Assembly (NCBI GenBank): GCA_020353155.1
Contig: CP070689.1
Span: forward strand, 965,282 to 1,025,415
Reading direction: 5' to 3'
Source: Deltaproteobacteria bacterium
Lineage (GTDB): Bacteria > Desulfobacterota > Syntrophobacteria > BM002
DNA: 60,134 nt
Part shown: positions 8,094 through 17,574 of the stretch, one piece after another
How the letters are laid out: the number at the start of each line of letters is the position of its first letter
How positions within the stretch are numbered: the stretch's first letter is position 1
Made by a program: the position numbers and the translations under genes
The notes under the pieces: generated by a model
Seen by the model: only the letters and a program-made list of their open reading frames with translations
The model's database searches: none
Told to the model about the DNA's origin: nothing

Positions 8094-10361
8094 TCAAGAG
8101 TTTGGTGGCATCCCCCTACCGGTAGTGTAAATCCAATGCCGGAATACTCCTACGCACTTCTCCACCTCTGGGTCTTGCCACAGTTCCTCCAAGGAGTAGC
8201 TCATCTTGGTTGACCAGTTGGGATACTCTGATACTATTCCAGGTACATTCTGTTGCCTTGCATCCCTGAAAAGATCTTCCTGACTCAATAGGACCAGTTT
8301 AGCTGAAGTTGATAAGATAAAGCCAATGATCGCATTATGGAGATCCCCGGTCAATTCAGTGTAGATTTCAGGGTTATTTGCCAAATGCTCCGATAGAAAA
8401 CCCGAAATTACCAGTCGCGCCAAAATGTTGTCCTTTTCTTGTTTCCTATTTTGCCAAGCAGCTTGAAACTGGCTTTCACTAGGGAATAGACTCAAGCTCT
8501 TACGTAAGTAAAGATCCTCTCCAGTCCAAAATCCTGCCAGAGTGGGAAGGTCATGGGTGCCGACCGAGGCCAGGGCCAATTCTGGATATGATTCCCCATC
8601 CCTGAAGCCGCCCTGTTCGTCTCTTTCAAAGTAGAAAAGTCGATAAGAGAAAATGCGAAGATGAGCAAGGGCCTCTCTTACCTGAGGCGGAACCGTGCCT
8701 AGATCTTCTCCAATAATGAGGGTCTTGGCGCGCTCACTTTCCAGGGCCAGAATCTTCAGGAGATCGTGGTAATTGTACTCCACGTAAGTTGCGTTTTTGG
8801 CAGGCTGTCCTGCAATGATCCAGAAGAGTCGAAAAAACCGCATGACGTGATCGATTCTCAGGGCCCCGCCCGCCTGACAATTTCTGCTGATCTCTTTGCT
8901 AAAGAGACTATAGCCGTCATTACGGTAATTTTCCCCATGGGGGGGATGAAAGCCCCAGTTTTGTCCCTCTAAAGCAAAGTCATCGGGTGGTGCTCCTACG
9001 GTAACGCCTTCGACAAAAAAATCCTGGTAGGCCCAATAGTCAGCACCCCCGGGGTCAATGCCCAAGGCCAAATCGTGATAAAGGCCAATGGAGGCTCCCA
9101 AAGACTTGGCGAGGTCCTGCGCCTCTTGTAACTGTTCCTCCAGTTGCCATTGTAAGTACTTGTAGAAAAGTATACTTTCCTGGTGGTTTTGGCGAAATTC
9201 TCGCACTTCCTGAGAATGGGGATTCTGGTAAGCCTTTGGCCACTGTCGCCAGGTCCACGACCCATGATGTTGCTCATGAAAAAAAGCTTCCAGGGCGCAA
9301 AAAGTGGCAAAATTATCCAGGAGAAATCCTTCCCTGTTAACATAGGCCTTGAGCTCCTTGCCCCGTTCGCTCAGTCCTTCTTCTCTCCAATGGTTTTTAA
9401 GAAAACTTTGGAAGACCATCTTGAGAACTTTAAGCTTCAAAGTGGAGACCTGTTCGTATTGCACCAACTGAGAGTGGCGAAGTTCAGCCAAGAGATTTTG
9501 AGTTGTCTCTTCTCGGACGAATTCCTTTGCGGCAATAGAAGAGTCATAGTCTTCCATCTTTTCAATATCTAGGTAGATGAAGTTGCGGTAGTATCTGCTC
9601 GAAGGAAAATATGGGCTGATATTGTAAGGTTCTCGGTTGGAGATGGCGTGCAAAGGATTTAGACCAACCACGTCCAGATGGAGATTTCCCACTGCCCAGC
9701 GAATAAATTCCTGGAGGTCACCCAGGTCTCCAATACCCCAATTAGCCTCTGATCTGAGTCCGTAAAGAGAAATAGCTATGCCGGCTGTCTTGCCATCCCC
9801 CTGCAAAGCCGGGGGCAGATAGGCCTTCTCCGGGCAGAGAATGACCAGGATTTTTTGCTCGAGCTTTTCTTGACCGTGTTCTACACAGAGCTTGAATTGG
9901 TAGTATCCCATGGGAAGACCAATTGGAAAAGGAAAGGACCAGCGCTCGTAGTAAGATCCATTGAGCTCCCTTGCCTCGACGAAAGTTAACTGTTGAAAAT
10001 GGAAGGAGTGATTAACAGGGGGAGCGTTTTCTCCGGAAATTTCCAGGCGGACTTGGAGCACCCGGTGAGAATTTTCTTCTGGAGAGGGGGAGGCACTTAT
10101 TTGAAAGGGGAACTCGGCAGGCAATCCCTCAGTGGATGCGACCAAGACCGGCTGAGCCAGTTGAGTCCAAGAAAGATTTTCATAGCGCTGCAAAGCTTCT
10201 TGCGGGCTAGCAACATCCACTCCGGCTGCAGCAAGCAAGGTTTCCAGGGTCTCGGTGGGGATTTCATGGGATTGTCCCCAGATGTCATAGTAAGAGGTAA
10301 GGACGCCATAGGCTGCTGACAATTGCGCTAAGGTTTCTCTTCTCTGGTCTTCCGGTGCCAT
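8094..10361 (-). CDS. malQ: 4-alpha-glucanotransferase (GH77, amylomaltase)
   Basis: The 755-residue protein moves alpha-1,4-glucan segments between acceptors during glycogen or maltodextrin metabolism. The GH77 catalytic residues are visible: the Asp nucleophile in LRIDHVMRFFRLFWI, the acid/base Glu in IIGEDLGTVPPQVR, and the transition-state Asp in SVGTHDLPTLAGFW. The front portion (ISLYGLRSEANWGIGDLGDL, LNPLHA) is the start of the TIM barrel and is preceded by about 180 residues of N-terminal beta domain, as in longer proteobacterial MalQ enzymes. It starts 12 bp after nadE ends, so the two are probably cotranscribed although their roles seem unrelated. Confidence 0.93.
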   Translation of the reverse strand: MAPEDQRRETLAQLSAAYGVLTSYYDIWGQSHEIPTETLETLLAAAGVDVASPQEALQRYENLSWTQLAQPVLVASTEGLPAEFPFQISASPSPEENSHRVLQVRLEISGENAPPVNHSFHFQQLTFVEARELNGSYYERWSFPFPIGLPMGYYQFKLCVEHGQEKLEQKILVILCPEKAYLPPALQGDGKTAGIAISLYGLRSEANWGIGDLGDLQEFIRWAVGNLHLDVVGLNPLHAISNREPYNISPYFPSSRYYRNFIYLDIEKMEDYDSSIAAKEFVREETTQNLLAELRHSQLVQYEQVSTLKLKVLKMVFQSFLKNHWREEGLSERGKELKAYVNREGFLLDNFATFCALEAFFHEQHHGSWTWRQWPKAYQNPHSQEVREFRQNHQESILFYKYLQWQLEEQLQEAQDLAKSLGASIGLYHDLALGIDPGGADYWAYQDFFVEGVTVGAPPDDFALEGQNWGFHPPHGENYRNDGYSLFSKEISRNCQAGGALRIDHVMRFFRLFWIIAGQPAKNATYVEYNYHDLLKILALESERAKTLIIGEDLGTVPPQVREALAHLRIFSYRLFYFERDEQGGFRDGESYPELALASVGTHDLPTLAGFWTGEDLYLRKSLSLFPSESQFQAAWQNRKQEKDNILARLVISGFLSEHLANNPEIYTELTGDLHNAIIGFILSTSAKLVLLSQEDLFRDARQQNVPGIVSEYPNWSTKMSYSLEELWQDPEVEKCVGVFRHWIYTTGRGMPPNS

Positions 10362-10373
10362 GGAATTGCCTAG

Positions 10374-12020
10374 TTAGCTTTCAAATTTTGCCGCAATTGG
10401 CATTCTCCTGCCAGTGCCAAAAGCCCTGGAAGTAACCTTTAATCCAGGCGGTCCTTGTCGCCGTTTATACTCGTTTCGATCAACTGCCCGAATCACCCAG
10501 CTTACGGCATCGGGGTCGAAGCCAAGACGAAGAATATCTTCCATGGAGTACTGCTCGTCCAAGTAGTAATGGAGAACTTGATCAAGCATCTCGTAGGGGG
10601 GCAGAGTGTCTTGATCGGTCTGGTTCTCTTTCAATTCCGCTGTTGGGGCTTTGTTAATAATCTCTTGAGGTATGATAGGGGATTGCCGGTTAATGTATGC
10701 CGCCAGTTCATAAACCATGGTCTTAGGTACATCGGATATTACACTGAGACCGCCGCTCATATCGCCATAAAGTGTGCAATAACCCACTGCAAGTTCACTC
10801 TTGTTACCAGTGGAAAGCACCAGATGACCGAACTTGTTTGAAAGTGCCATGAGAATGTTGCCCCGAATCCTGGCCTGGATATTTTCCTCTGTGATATCAA
10901 CCTCTCTTCCTTTTAGCTGAGGCCGGAGAGATTTGATGTAGGCTTCGTAGACTGGAGAAATCGGCACTGTCTCGAATTTGATCCCAAGGTTTACCGCCAG
11001 TTTCTTGGAATCTTCAACGCTGCCAGGTGAAGAATAAGGTCCTGGCATGGTGACGGCAACAACGTTTTCACTACCCAGCGCCTCTGCAGCAATACAACAA
11101 GTGACTGCAGAATCAATGCCACCTGAAAGACCCAGAATAGCCGTTTTGAAACTGCACTTGCCCATATAATCTTTTACGCCCAGAACCAAAGCCTGGTAAA
11201 CAGATTCTATTTCCTCCTGCGGTTCATAAGAAGTAGGTACTTCAGCTTTATCGAGAGAAATAGTCTGTATGTGCTCCTGAAAGGGGGGGAAAACCGCGAT
11301 GGGATCGCCTGATCCGTCTACGCATATTGACCGACCATCAAATATTAGCTCGTCATTGGCTCCCACTTGATTAACGAAAACAAAGGGGATTCGGTGCTTG
11401 CGGGCGTGACTTCGGACGATATCGTACCTTAGCCTTTCTTTACCGCGATGAAAGGGGGATGCAGCAATGTTAATTATCAGCTTGGCGCCCCTCTTTGCCA
11501 TAGCTTCGATGGGATCGTGATGATAAGTCCGCCTAGGCCACAAGGCCGGATCGTTCCAGGCGTCCTCACAAACGGATATGCCAAGAATGCTATCTTTGAA
11601 TTTCACCACGGAATCCTCGATTCCCGGTTCGAAGTACCTCGGTTCATCGAAGACATCGTAGGTAGGCAACAAAGATTTGTGGTGGGTAAAAAGTAGTCCT
11701 CCCTGAGAAATCAGTAGGGCAGAGTTATGGAGCCCCTTTCCTGTGGGCTGTTGGCTGGGCTGAGGAGCACCAACAATGATTCCCCTTTGGCCAAAATTTT
11801 GGGAGATCTTTAATAACTCTTCAATTGCCGCCTCAGTCCTAGTGATAAATGAGGGTCTCTCCAGGAGATCCCTAGGTGGATAACCAACGAGAAAAAGCTC
11901 TGGGAAAATAACCAGATCAGGCGAATCTTTGCTGCACTCGGAAAGAGTCTTCTCAATCTTGGCCAGATTCCCCTGAATGTCACCAACGGTTGGATTCAGT
12001 TGTGCCAGGGTAACCTTCAT
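10374..12020 (-). CDS. nadE: Glutamine-dependent NAD+ synthetase
   Basis: The 548-residue protein has an N-terminal nitrilase-type glutaminase domain and a C-terminal NAD synthetase domain. The glutaminase Glu-Lys-Cys triad is in FPELFLVGYPPRDL, HHKSLLPTYDVFDE and GISVCEDAW. The synthetase has the PP-loop LGLSGGIDSAV (about residue 295) and the later STGNKSELAVGYCTLYGD motif. It converts nicotinate adenine dinucleotide to NAD+ using ammonia from glutamine. It is the first gene of a likely nadE-malQ unit. Confidence 0.95.
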   Translation of the reverse strand: MKVTLAQLNPTVGDIQGNLAKIEKTLSECSKDSPDLVIFPELFLVGYPPRDLLERPSFITRTEAAIEELLKISQNFGQRGIIVGAPQPSQQPTGKGLHNSALLISQGGLLFTHHKSLLPTYDVFDEPRYFEPGIEDSVVKFKDSILGISVCEDAWNDPALWPRRTYHHDPIEAMAKRGAKLIINIAASPFHRGKERLRYDIVRSHARKHRIPFVFVNQVGANDELIFDGRSICVDGSGDPIAVFPPFQEHIQTISLDKAEVPTSYEPQEEIESVYQALVLGVKDYMGKCSFKTAILGLSGGIDSAVTCCIAAEALGSENVVAVTMPGPYSSPGSVEDSKKLAVNLGIKFETVPISPVYEAYIKSLRPQLKGREVDITEENIQARIRGNILMALSNKFGHLVLSTGNKSELAVGYCTLYGDMSGGLSVISDVPKTMVYELAAYINRQSPIIPQEIINKAPTAELKENQTDQDTLPPYEMLDQVLHYYLDEQYSMEDILRLGFDPDAVSWVIRAVDRNEYKRRQGPPGLKVTSRAFGTGRRMPIAAKFES

Positions 12021-12076
12021 TTTACTTTTCCACCCATAGTTTCTTTATTGCCAGATTCCAATGTAGCCTGGACATT

Positions 12077-12538
12077 TCACGAATAACCTGATTCTTTGCC
12101 GGTCATACTTTCTATTGCAACCTTTATAATACAGGTGCTTTCAATTGCTGGCTCCACAGATTCGAATGATCTGCCTGAATAGTGCTTCATTATCGCATCG
12201 AGCCCTTTTCTCTTTTCTTCTAAATCATCAACGAATGAGGCCTTACCAAATCCTATGACGCTCCGATATTGCATGCCCCACTTGCACGGTTTGTCGCCCT
12301 GGATGACCTCCTGGTCTATGTCGAATTCGACACAGACGTTGGGATTTTGTTGGAGAATCTCCAATTTCAGACCTTCGCCTGCGGAGTGAAAATAGAGCGT
12401 GTTATCGCTGTAAGCAAAACAGAGAGGAACAACATAGGGTTTATCATCTCTAGACATACCCAGACGACAAACCAACGAGTTGCGGATAATGTCTTCAATC
12501 AAGTCAATGTCGATAATTTCTCTATCTTTTCTACGCAT
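12077..12538 (-). CDS. Pyridoxamine 5'-phosphate oxidase-fold flavoprotein (NimA-like)
   Basis: The 153-residue protein matches the split-barrel flavoprotein family that includes NimA-type nitroimidazole reductases. Typical features are the start VCRLGMSRDDKPYVVPLCFAY, LYFHSAGEGLKLEILQQNPNVC and the strand pair WGMQYRSVIGFGKA. FMN or haem binding is known for relatives; the physiological substrate is usually unknown. It begins 6 bp after the AcuI-like gene ends, with an AGGAG ribosome binding site, so the two form an operon. Confidence 0.82.
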   Translation of the reverse strand: MRRKDREIIDIDLIEDIIRNSLVCRLGMSRDDKPYVVPLCFAYSDNTLYFHSAGEGLKLEILQQNPNVCVEFDIDQEVIQGDKPCKWGMQYRSVIGFGKASFVDDLEEKRKGLDAIMKHYSGRSFESVEPAIESTCIIKVAIESMTGKESGYS

Positions 12539-12544
12539 CTACTC

Positions 12545-13546
12545 CTACCTCTCTAAATCCACAATCACCCTGCCTTTCTGTTTGCCAGCTAAGATGCGGT
12601 CTATTTCATCATCCAACTCCTCCAGGGAGCACTGGGAAGTCTGCCGATCCAGATCAGGCAGTTTCCATTCATTGGCGATCTTTTCCCATGTCCGGCGACG
12701 AAAGGTCATGGGACAACTCTGGGAATCAATCCCCACAAGGGAGATGCCCCTCAAGATGAAAGGATAGACATTAACGTGCAAATCAGGCGATGCCACATTG
12801 CCACAGCAAGTAACTGCTCCGTGCAGCTTGGTGGATCTGATGGCTGTTGACAGGATCTCACCCCCTACAGAGTCTACCACTCCAGCCCAGCGACCTTTCA
12901 AAAGAGGTTTTCCCGTGGTGTCAGTCGCCTCACTCCTGGAGATGACCTCTTTGGCGCCAAGATCGATTAGGAACTGCTTCTCATCCATCTTCCCTGTCGC
13001 CGCAACCACTTGGTAGCCGATTTGGGCGAGCATTGCCACGGCAAAACTGCCAACGCCACCAGTGGCACCGGTAACCAATATTTCTCCTCGATTGGGGGTG
13101 ACGTCATGCTCCTGGAGTTTGAGGATGCAAAAGCCTGCAGTAAGACCGGCCGAACCATAGGCCATGCTTTCTTTTAATGAAAGGTTGTCAGGAAGGGGAA
13201 CCACCCAGTCAGCTGGGACTCTGATGTACTGGCCGAAACCGCCGGGGGTGTTCATGCCAAGATCGTAGCTGGTGACAATAACTCGGTCCCCAGGGGAAAA
13301 TGCATCACTAAGGCTCTCTTCTACCACACCAGAGGCATCTACTCCCGGGGTGTGAGGATAATTCTTGGTCACTCCCCTGTGACCGGTGGCGGAAAGTCCA
13401 TCCTTGTAATTTAAGGAAGAATAGCGGACTTTGACCAGGACCTCACCTTCGGGCAAATCATCCAGAGATCTATGGGTGATTTGCCTGATAAACTTTCCTC
13501 CCTCTGCTTGTTCCACCAACATTGCTCTAAAGGTCTTTGCAGTCAT
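12545..13546 (-). CDS. YhdH/AcuI-type zinc-free quinone oxidoreductase (acrylyl-CoA reductase family)
   Basis: The 333-residue protein is a medium-chain dehydrogenase/reductase of the YhdH/YhfP group. Characteristic segments are SLNYKDGLSATG, TPGVDASGVV, TSYDLGMNTPGGFGQY and the nucleotide-binding stretch VTGATGGVGSFAVAML (about residues 155-170), followed by VAATGKMDE. Zinc-ligand cysteines of classical alcohol dehydrogenases are lacking, as expected. Family members reduce acryloyl-CoA to propionyl-CoA with NADPH. It leads a two-gene unit with the PPOX-fold protein and has a good promoter upstream. Confidence 0.88.
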   Translation of the reverse strand: MTAKTFRAMLVEQAEGGKFIRQITHRSLDDLPEGEVLVKVRYSSLNYKDGLSATGHRGVTKNYPHTPGVDASGVVEESLSDAFSPGDRVIVTSYDLGMNTPGGFGQYIRVPADWVVPLPDNLSLKESMAYGSAGLTAGFCILKLQEHDVTPNRGEILVTGATGGVGSFAVAMLAQIGYQVVAATGKMDEKQFLIDLGAKEVISRSEATDTTGKPLLKGRWAGVVDSVGGEILSTAIRSTKLHGAVTCCGNVASPDLHVNVYPFILRGISLVGIDSQSCPMTFRRRTWEKIANEWKLPDLDRQTSQCSLEELDDEIDRILAGKQKGRVIVDLER

Positions 13547-13647
13547 AGTTTCTACCTATCTCAGAAAATAATAAACAGATAGTTTGTCTGGACATACCTT
13601 TGTTTCCAGATTAGTAGTCTTTCGTTAAGGTTGATTTTCATGGCTGG

Positions 13648-13676
13648 AGCTTATTCTTGCTAAACCGTACAGTCAA
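13648..13676 (-). promoter_or_regulatory. Candidate sigma-70 promoter for the AcuI-like operon
   Basis: On the minus strand TTGACT (13676-13671) is followed after 17 bp by TAAGCT (13653-13648). Transcription would start near 13641, about 95 nt ahead of the start codon at 13546. Confidence 0.45.
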
Positions 13677-13861
13677 GAAATAGTTTACTAGGCTTTACCT
13701 TCAGAGGAGAAAGGAGTTTCCCCGTGGCCGATATCACGATAATACTCTTGGGGAACCTCCTGCAGAGCAGATTCTTGCAACCAGGGGATAAAACTGGCAT
13801 CATAACAAATAGTCGTAAGTCACAAGGGAAGATAGCTCATCCTCCAGCCAGCAAGGCGATC

Positions 13862-14764
13862 ATGGATAATACTCTAAAGGAAGTAATATTTGGTCCCATG
13901 CGATTGCCATTTCTTGTCTTGACTCCCGCCTGCGTTATGTTGGGTGCGGCCACGGCTTACTGGTCTGGAACCCCCTTGAACTTCTGCTACCTGTCTTTGG
14001 CATTCATTGGTGCTCTGGCAGCTCACATAAGCGTGAACGCCCTCAATGAATATCAAGATTTCGAAAGCGGTCTCGATTTCAACACTGAACCAACTCCCTT
14101 CAGTGGTGGCAGCGGTACCCTTCCTAAAAATCCTGACAAGTCTCATGTGGCACTAATTACTGGAATCATCAGTGTTACGGTAACTGCTCTAATAGGCGTA
14201 TATTTTCTCCATGTTAGAGGATTTTGGCTTCTGCCTTTAGGTTTACTCGGCCTTATGACCATTGTCGCCTATACAAAGTGGCTTACAAAAAATCCCTTTC
14301 TCTGCTTGGTTGCGCCCGGACTAGGATTTGGTCCCTTAATGGTTATGGGCACTGACTTTGTTCTCACCGGCACCTATTCCTGGACATCTCTTGTGGCTTC
14401 CCTGGTTCCGTTCTTTCTAGTCAGCGACCTATTGCTCCTCAACCAGTTTCCAGATGTGGAAGCCGACAAAAACGTGGGCAGACACCATTTTCCTATTGCC
14501 ATAGGCAGAAAGGCCAGTGTGACCCTTTACGTAACATTCCTGGGAGGTGCTTATGCCACAGTAATCATAGGCTATATCGCCGGAAAGTTGCCCCTGGAGG
14601 GTTTCTTGGCCCTCGGCTCAATTATCTTCGCTATTCCCACAGTAAGAGGCGTTGCGAGGTTCGCAGATGATGTACCTAAATTGATCCCCTATATGGGCCG
14701 GAATGTAGTAGTAATAATTTTGACCCCGGTGTTGTTGGCCATTGGTCTATTTATTGGGCAATAA
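13862..14764 (+). CDS. UbiA-family prenyltransferase (MenA-like)
   Basis: From the ATG at 13862 the protein has 300 residues and about eight membrane helices. The first Asp-rich motif is present as ALNEYQDFESGLDFNT (N-x-x-x-D-x-x-x-x-D type), and the second as NQFPDVEADKNVGRHH. These bind the Mg2+-prenyl diphosphate, so it attaches a polyprenyl chain to an aromatic acceptor, in an anaerobe most likely in menaquinone synthesis. A GTG at 13724 with a GGAG site 7 nt upstream would add 46 residues lacking family similarity and is a possible alternative start. The UbiE-like methyltransferase at 32709 could act in the same pathway. Confidence 0.85.
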   Translation: MDNTLKEVIFGPMRLPFLVLTPACVMLGAATAYWSGTPLNFCYLSLAFIGALAAHISVNALNEYQDFESGLDFNTEPTPFSGGSGTLPKNPDKSHVALITGIISVTVTALIGVYFLHVRGFWLLPLGLLGLMTIVAYTKWLTKNPFLCLVAPGLGFGPLMVMGTDFVLTGTYSWTSLVASLVPFFLVSDLLLLNQFPDVEADKNVGRHHFPIAIGRKASVTLYVTFLGGAYATVIIGYIAGKLPLEGFLALGSIIFAIPTVRGVARFADDVPKLIPYMGRNVVVIILTPVLLAIGLFIGQ

Positions 14765-14769
14765 ACATA

Positions 14770-15630
14770 TCATTTTTCTCTCAGGATAAGCTTAATTTCA
14801 AATAATCTGGGCCACAGTTTTCCAGTTACGAAAAAACGATCATTCCTCTGGTCATAGGCGATTCCATTGAGCACATCTACACGCTGAACACGGTCCTCCG
14901 GCGCCAAGAGACCTCTGAGGTCTATCCAGCCCACAATATCCCCCGTGTCAGGGGAAATCTGGACAATCATGTCTGTTTTCCAAATATTCGCCAAGATCAG
15001 TCCTTGAACATATTCTAATTCGTTGAGGTTAGACACTGGGCCCCCTGGGCCACGGACTTTAATCCGACGTTTTACCTTGTAGGTATCGGGATCCAAAAAG
15101 TACAAAATTGATGTGCCATCACTCATGATTAGATGCTCGCCGTCATGGGTAATTCCCCAACCCTCTGTGGGATAGTGAAATGTTCCGAGTAACTGGAAAG
15201 TATCTTTGTCGTAGACGAATCCTTGATGGGCGCGCCAGGTCAATTGAATCACCTTGTTGTGATAAACAGTAACGCCCTCCCCGAAAAAATGTGCTGGCAA
15301 GTTCCTATACTGTAGGATTTTGCCGGTGATCACATCAACTTTACGCAAGCTGGACCGGCCCCGCAGACCTGTTCCTTCAAATAAGAAGCCGTCCACAAAA
15401 ACCAGTCCCTGGGTGAAGCCGTTCGGGTCGTGTGGGTAACGGTTAACCACTCTGTAGCCATAAATAGGAGCCCGATGGACAATTTTTGGCTCCAAGGAAA
15501 TCTGTGAAGTTGAATCTTTCTGGGTACTTCTCTCTTTGAATTCCGCTAAAGCTGAGGAGGAGAGCGGCATAGATTTTACTAAAAGGAGAAGAACAAAAAG
15601 AGCAAAAATAGGGATTAGAAAACGACTCAT
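14770..15630 (-). CDS. Glutaminyl-peptide cyclotransferase, secreted
   Basis: The 286-residue protein has an N-terminal signal/anchor (LIPIFALFVLLLLVKSMPL) and the five-bladed propeller of bacterial and plant-type glutamine cyclotransferases. Diagnostic segments are YPHDPNGFTQGLVF, GLRGRSSLRKVD, EGWGITHDGEHLIMSDGT and LNELEYVQGLILANIW. The family converts N-terminal glutamine of peptides to pyroglutamate, here presumably outside the cytoplasmic membrane. It starts 39 bp after the methyltransferase gene and is likely the last gene of a radical SAM - methyltransferase - cyclase unit. Confidence 0.88.
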   Translation of the reverse strand: MSRFLIPIFALFVLLLLVKSMPLSSSALAEFKERSTQKDSTSQISLEPKIVHRAPIYGYRVVNRYPHDPNGFTQGLVFVDGFLFEGTGLRGRSSLRKVDVITGKILQYRNLPAHFFGEGVTVYHNKVIQLTWRAHQGFVYDKDTFQLLGTFHYPTEGWGITHDGEHLIMSDGTSILYFLDPDTYKVKRRIKVRGPGGPVSNLNELEYVQGLILANIWKTDMIVQISPDTGDIVGWIDLRGLLAPEDRVQRVDVLNGIAYDQRNDRFFVTGKLWPRLFEIKLILREK

Positions 15631-15669
15631 CTCATTACCTGCAAGGTGATAAGTGTGTCTAACAAATTG

Positions 15670-16218
15670 TTAAAAACGATAAACATAAATGGGATCGTTG
15701 TGAAGGGAGTTTCCCGGACGTAAAGTTCGCTCAGGCATGAAACCAGGTAAATCAAAGTTGCATGAGACCACCACTGCTCCAGGTTTGAGGTCTGCTTTAA
15801 GTTTCGCTGCCAGGTCCTTCATTACATCCGGAAAAAGGTAACAAAAGATGACATCGGCCTCTGATAGATCTGCAGTCCAGAAGTTGCGCAACTTGATCTG
15901 GATGTTTTTGCGGCCGAAGCACAGGACTTTGGCCTTAATATAGGCCAGTAAATTTAATTCGTATCCCACTGTTCTGACCCCGTACTTTCTGCCAACCTGT
16001 CGAAGCACTCGCCCATCGCCACAGCCAATGTCGACCAGCAGTTGCCCTGACTCCATGGGCACGGCCTCCAAAAAGGCTAAGATTCTTACTCGGGAGGTCG
16101 AGACGTAGAGTGCCCCTTTAGTGGCGGGGAGAACCACGGCAGTGCATATAACATAGGCCAGTTTGAGGCCGAAAAAGACAGCAGCTATGCCTAGAATAGC
16201 GAAAACCAGGGTATGCAT
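15670..16218 (-). CDS. Class I SAM-dependent methyltransferase with N-terminal membrane helix
   Basis: The 182-residue protein starts with a hydrophobic segment (VFAILGIAAVFFGLKLAYVICTA, split here by length) followed by a compact Rossmann methyltransferase domain. Motif I is LVDIGCGDGRVL (about residue 63), the acidic loop is VGYELN and motif IV lies in EADVIFCYLFPD. Membrane-anchored enzymes of this small type are common in bacteria but the substrate is unknown. It sits 43 bp after the radical SAM gene. Confidence 0.75.
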   Translation of the reverse strand: MHTLVFAILGIAAVFFGLKLAYVICTAVVLPATKGALYVSTSRVRILAFLEAVPMESGQLLVDIGCGDGRVLRQVGRKYGVRTVGYELNLLAYIKAKVLCFGRKNIQIKLRNFWTADLSEADVIFCYLFPDVMKDLAAKLKADLKPGAVVVSCNFDLPGFMPERTLRPGNSLHNDPIYVYRF

Positions 16219-16261
16219 TTTTTCGGTCTTTTACTCCAATGCTATTTGATAGCCGTAGTTG

Positions 16262-17332
16262 TCAAGGTATGCGACTCTTCCAATTCTCCTTGCGAGCGTA
16301 GAATTGGTAAAGTGCAACAGACCTGGGATCCAGGTTGGTCAAACCCTCAATTACTGCCCAATCCATTGCTTCCAGGTATTCTTGCGCGGTAATGGCGCGC
16401 CAGATCTCTGGATGCTCATAGGCTTTATATTCCACCCTGTACTGATGCATTATGTTGACATAGGTGGATTTTGGCAATGCCTCTGCTACCCATTTAGCAA
16501 ACTTATCTGTTCCTGCCACCCGGCTGGGCATTACTAAGTGACGTATCATGAGTCCGCGAAGGGCGATCCCTCTCTTGTCGACCAAGTGCTGTCCAACCTG
16601 ACGGTTCATCTCGATAATAGCTTCCTTTGCTACTGCCGGGTAATCAGATGCCCCGGCTGAATATTTTGCCGCTTTTTCCCCGTCCATATATTTCAGGTCC
16701 GGTAAATAGATGTCTACAATACCGTCAAGGATTTTCAGGATCTCCACCCGTTCGTAGCCGCTTGTGTTGTAAACCAGAGGAATGCGGAGGCCGTTTTTGC
16801 AGGCAATTCTCGTGGCATTGATGATGTTGGGCATTACGTGGGTGGGGGTGACCAAGTTAATGTTATGGCAGCCGAGCTTCTGCAGATAGAGCATCATCTT
16901 CGCCAGGTCTTCGTCTTCGAATTCGCTGCCCTGTCCCTCGTGGGCTATGGGCCAGTTCTGACAGAACACACAGCGGAGGTTGCAATTGGAGAAAAAGATA
17001 GTGCCGGAACCGTGTTGGCCCACCAGTGAGATCTCTTCGCCGAAATGAGGCTGGGCAATATAAACTACAACTTTGCCAGGAGCCCGACAGAAGCCGTGCT
17101 CGCCTTCCAACCTATTTGCCCCACACTGACGGGGGCAGAGCTCGCACTCACTTAAAAGTGAATAGGCCTGCTCGATCTTCGGAGCCAATTGGCCCGCTTT
17201 CTCTAATTTGACGTAGGATGGATGCCAGCCTTCTTTTGCTCCGGACGGGCCAGCGAGAATGGTTCGAGGTAGGACAAGAGAGCTGCCGAGCACTAAAGAG
17301 GTTTTGATGAAATGCCGGCGCGTGATCTTCAT
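16262..17332 (-). CDS. Radical SAM protein of the PflA-like/AmmeMemoRadiSam group, Tat-type leader
   Basis: The 356-residue protein begins with a twin-arginine-like leader (MKITRRHFIKTSLVLGSSLV). The radical SAM cluster motif is C-x3-C-x2-C in FSNCNLRCVFCQNWPIAHE (about residues 112-130). A second Cys group, CELCPRQCGANR (about 63-74), precedes it as in PflA-like proteins of this subgroup. The tail segments VYNTSGYERVEIL and YLPDLKYMD are typical. These enzymes generate a 5'-deoxyadenosyl radical; the substrate here is unknown. A Tat-like leader on a radical SAM enzyme is recurrent in the family although oxygen-free cytoplasm is the usual place for this chemistry. Confidence 0.85.
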   Translation of the reverse strand: MKITRRHFIKTSLVLGSSLVLPRTILAGPSGAKEGWHPSYVKLEKAGQLAPKIEQAYSLLSECELCPRQCGANRLEGEHGFCRAPGKVVVYIAQPHFGEEISLVGQHGSGTIFFSNCNLRCVFCQNWPIAHEGQGSEFEDEDLAKMMLYLQKLGCHNINLVTPTHVMPNIINATRIACKNGLRIPLVYNTSGYERVEILKILDGIVDIYLPDLKYMDGEKAAKYSAGASDYPAVAKEAIIEMNRQVGQHLVDKRGIALRGLMIRHLVMPSRVAGTDKFAKWVAEALPKSTYVNIMHQYRVEYKAYEHPEIWRAITAQEYLEAMDWAVIEGLTNLDPRSVALYQFYARKENWKSRIP

Positions 17333-17389
17333 AAACCAAACTCTACCATCTTAGAAGCATAATCGGAAGAGTTTTGCCCCTGATGTTTG

Positions 17390-17565
17390 ATGAATTGTCC
17401 TGGCGGAGTTGTAAGTGAACAAAGTGAGCTGTTTTGGGGCAGTGAAGCACTGTCAAATGTCAAATTCGAAGCAGCAAGTCTCAGGTGTCCCGCCGGAGGT
17501 GGATCAGGTTTCAGGGAAGAGAAACACAAAAGCTGAAACCTGAAACCTGAACACTGAAACCTTAG
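17390..17565. repeat. Intergenic word-like repeat
   Basis: This gap ends in near-tandem units of the type TGAAACCTGAAACCTGAAC. It belongs to a set of degenerate short-word repeats seen in many gaps of this window. No gene is supported. Confidence 0.5.
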
Positions 17566-17574
17566 CCTCTGCTA

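Noticed and set aside
13713-13723. GGAGTTTCCCC as a third copy of the element end
   Set aside because: Only an 11 bp match, no second end or RNA core nearby, and it includes a plausible ribosome binding site; a similar short match near 15705 is also isolated.
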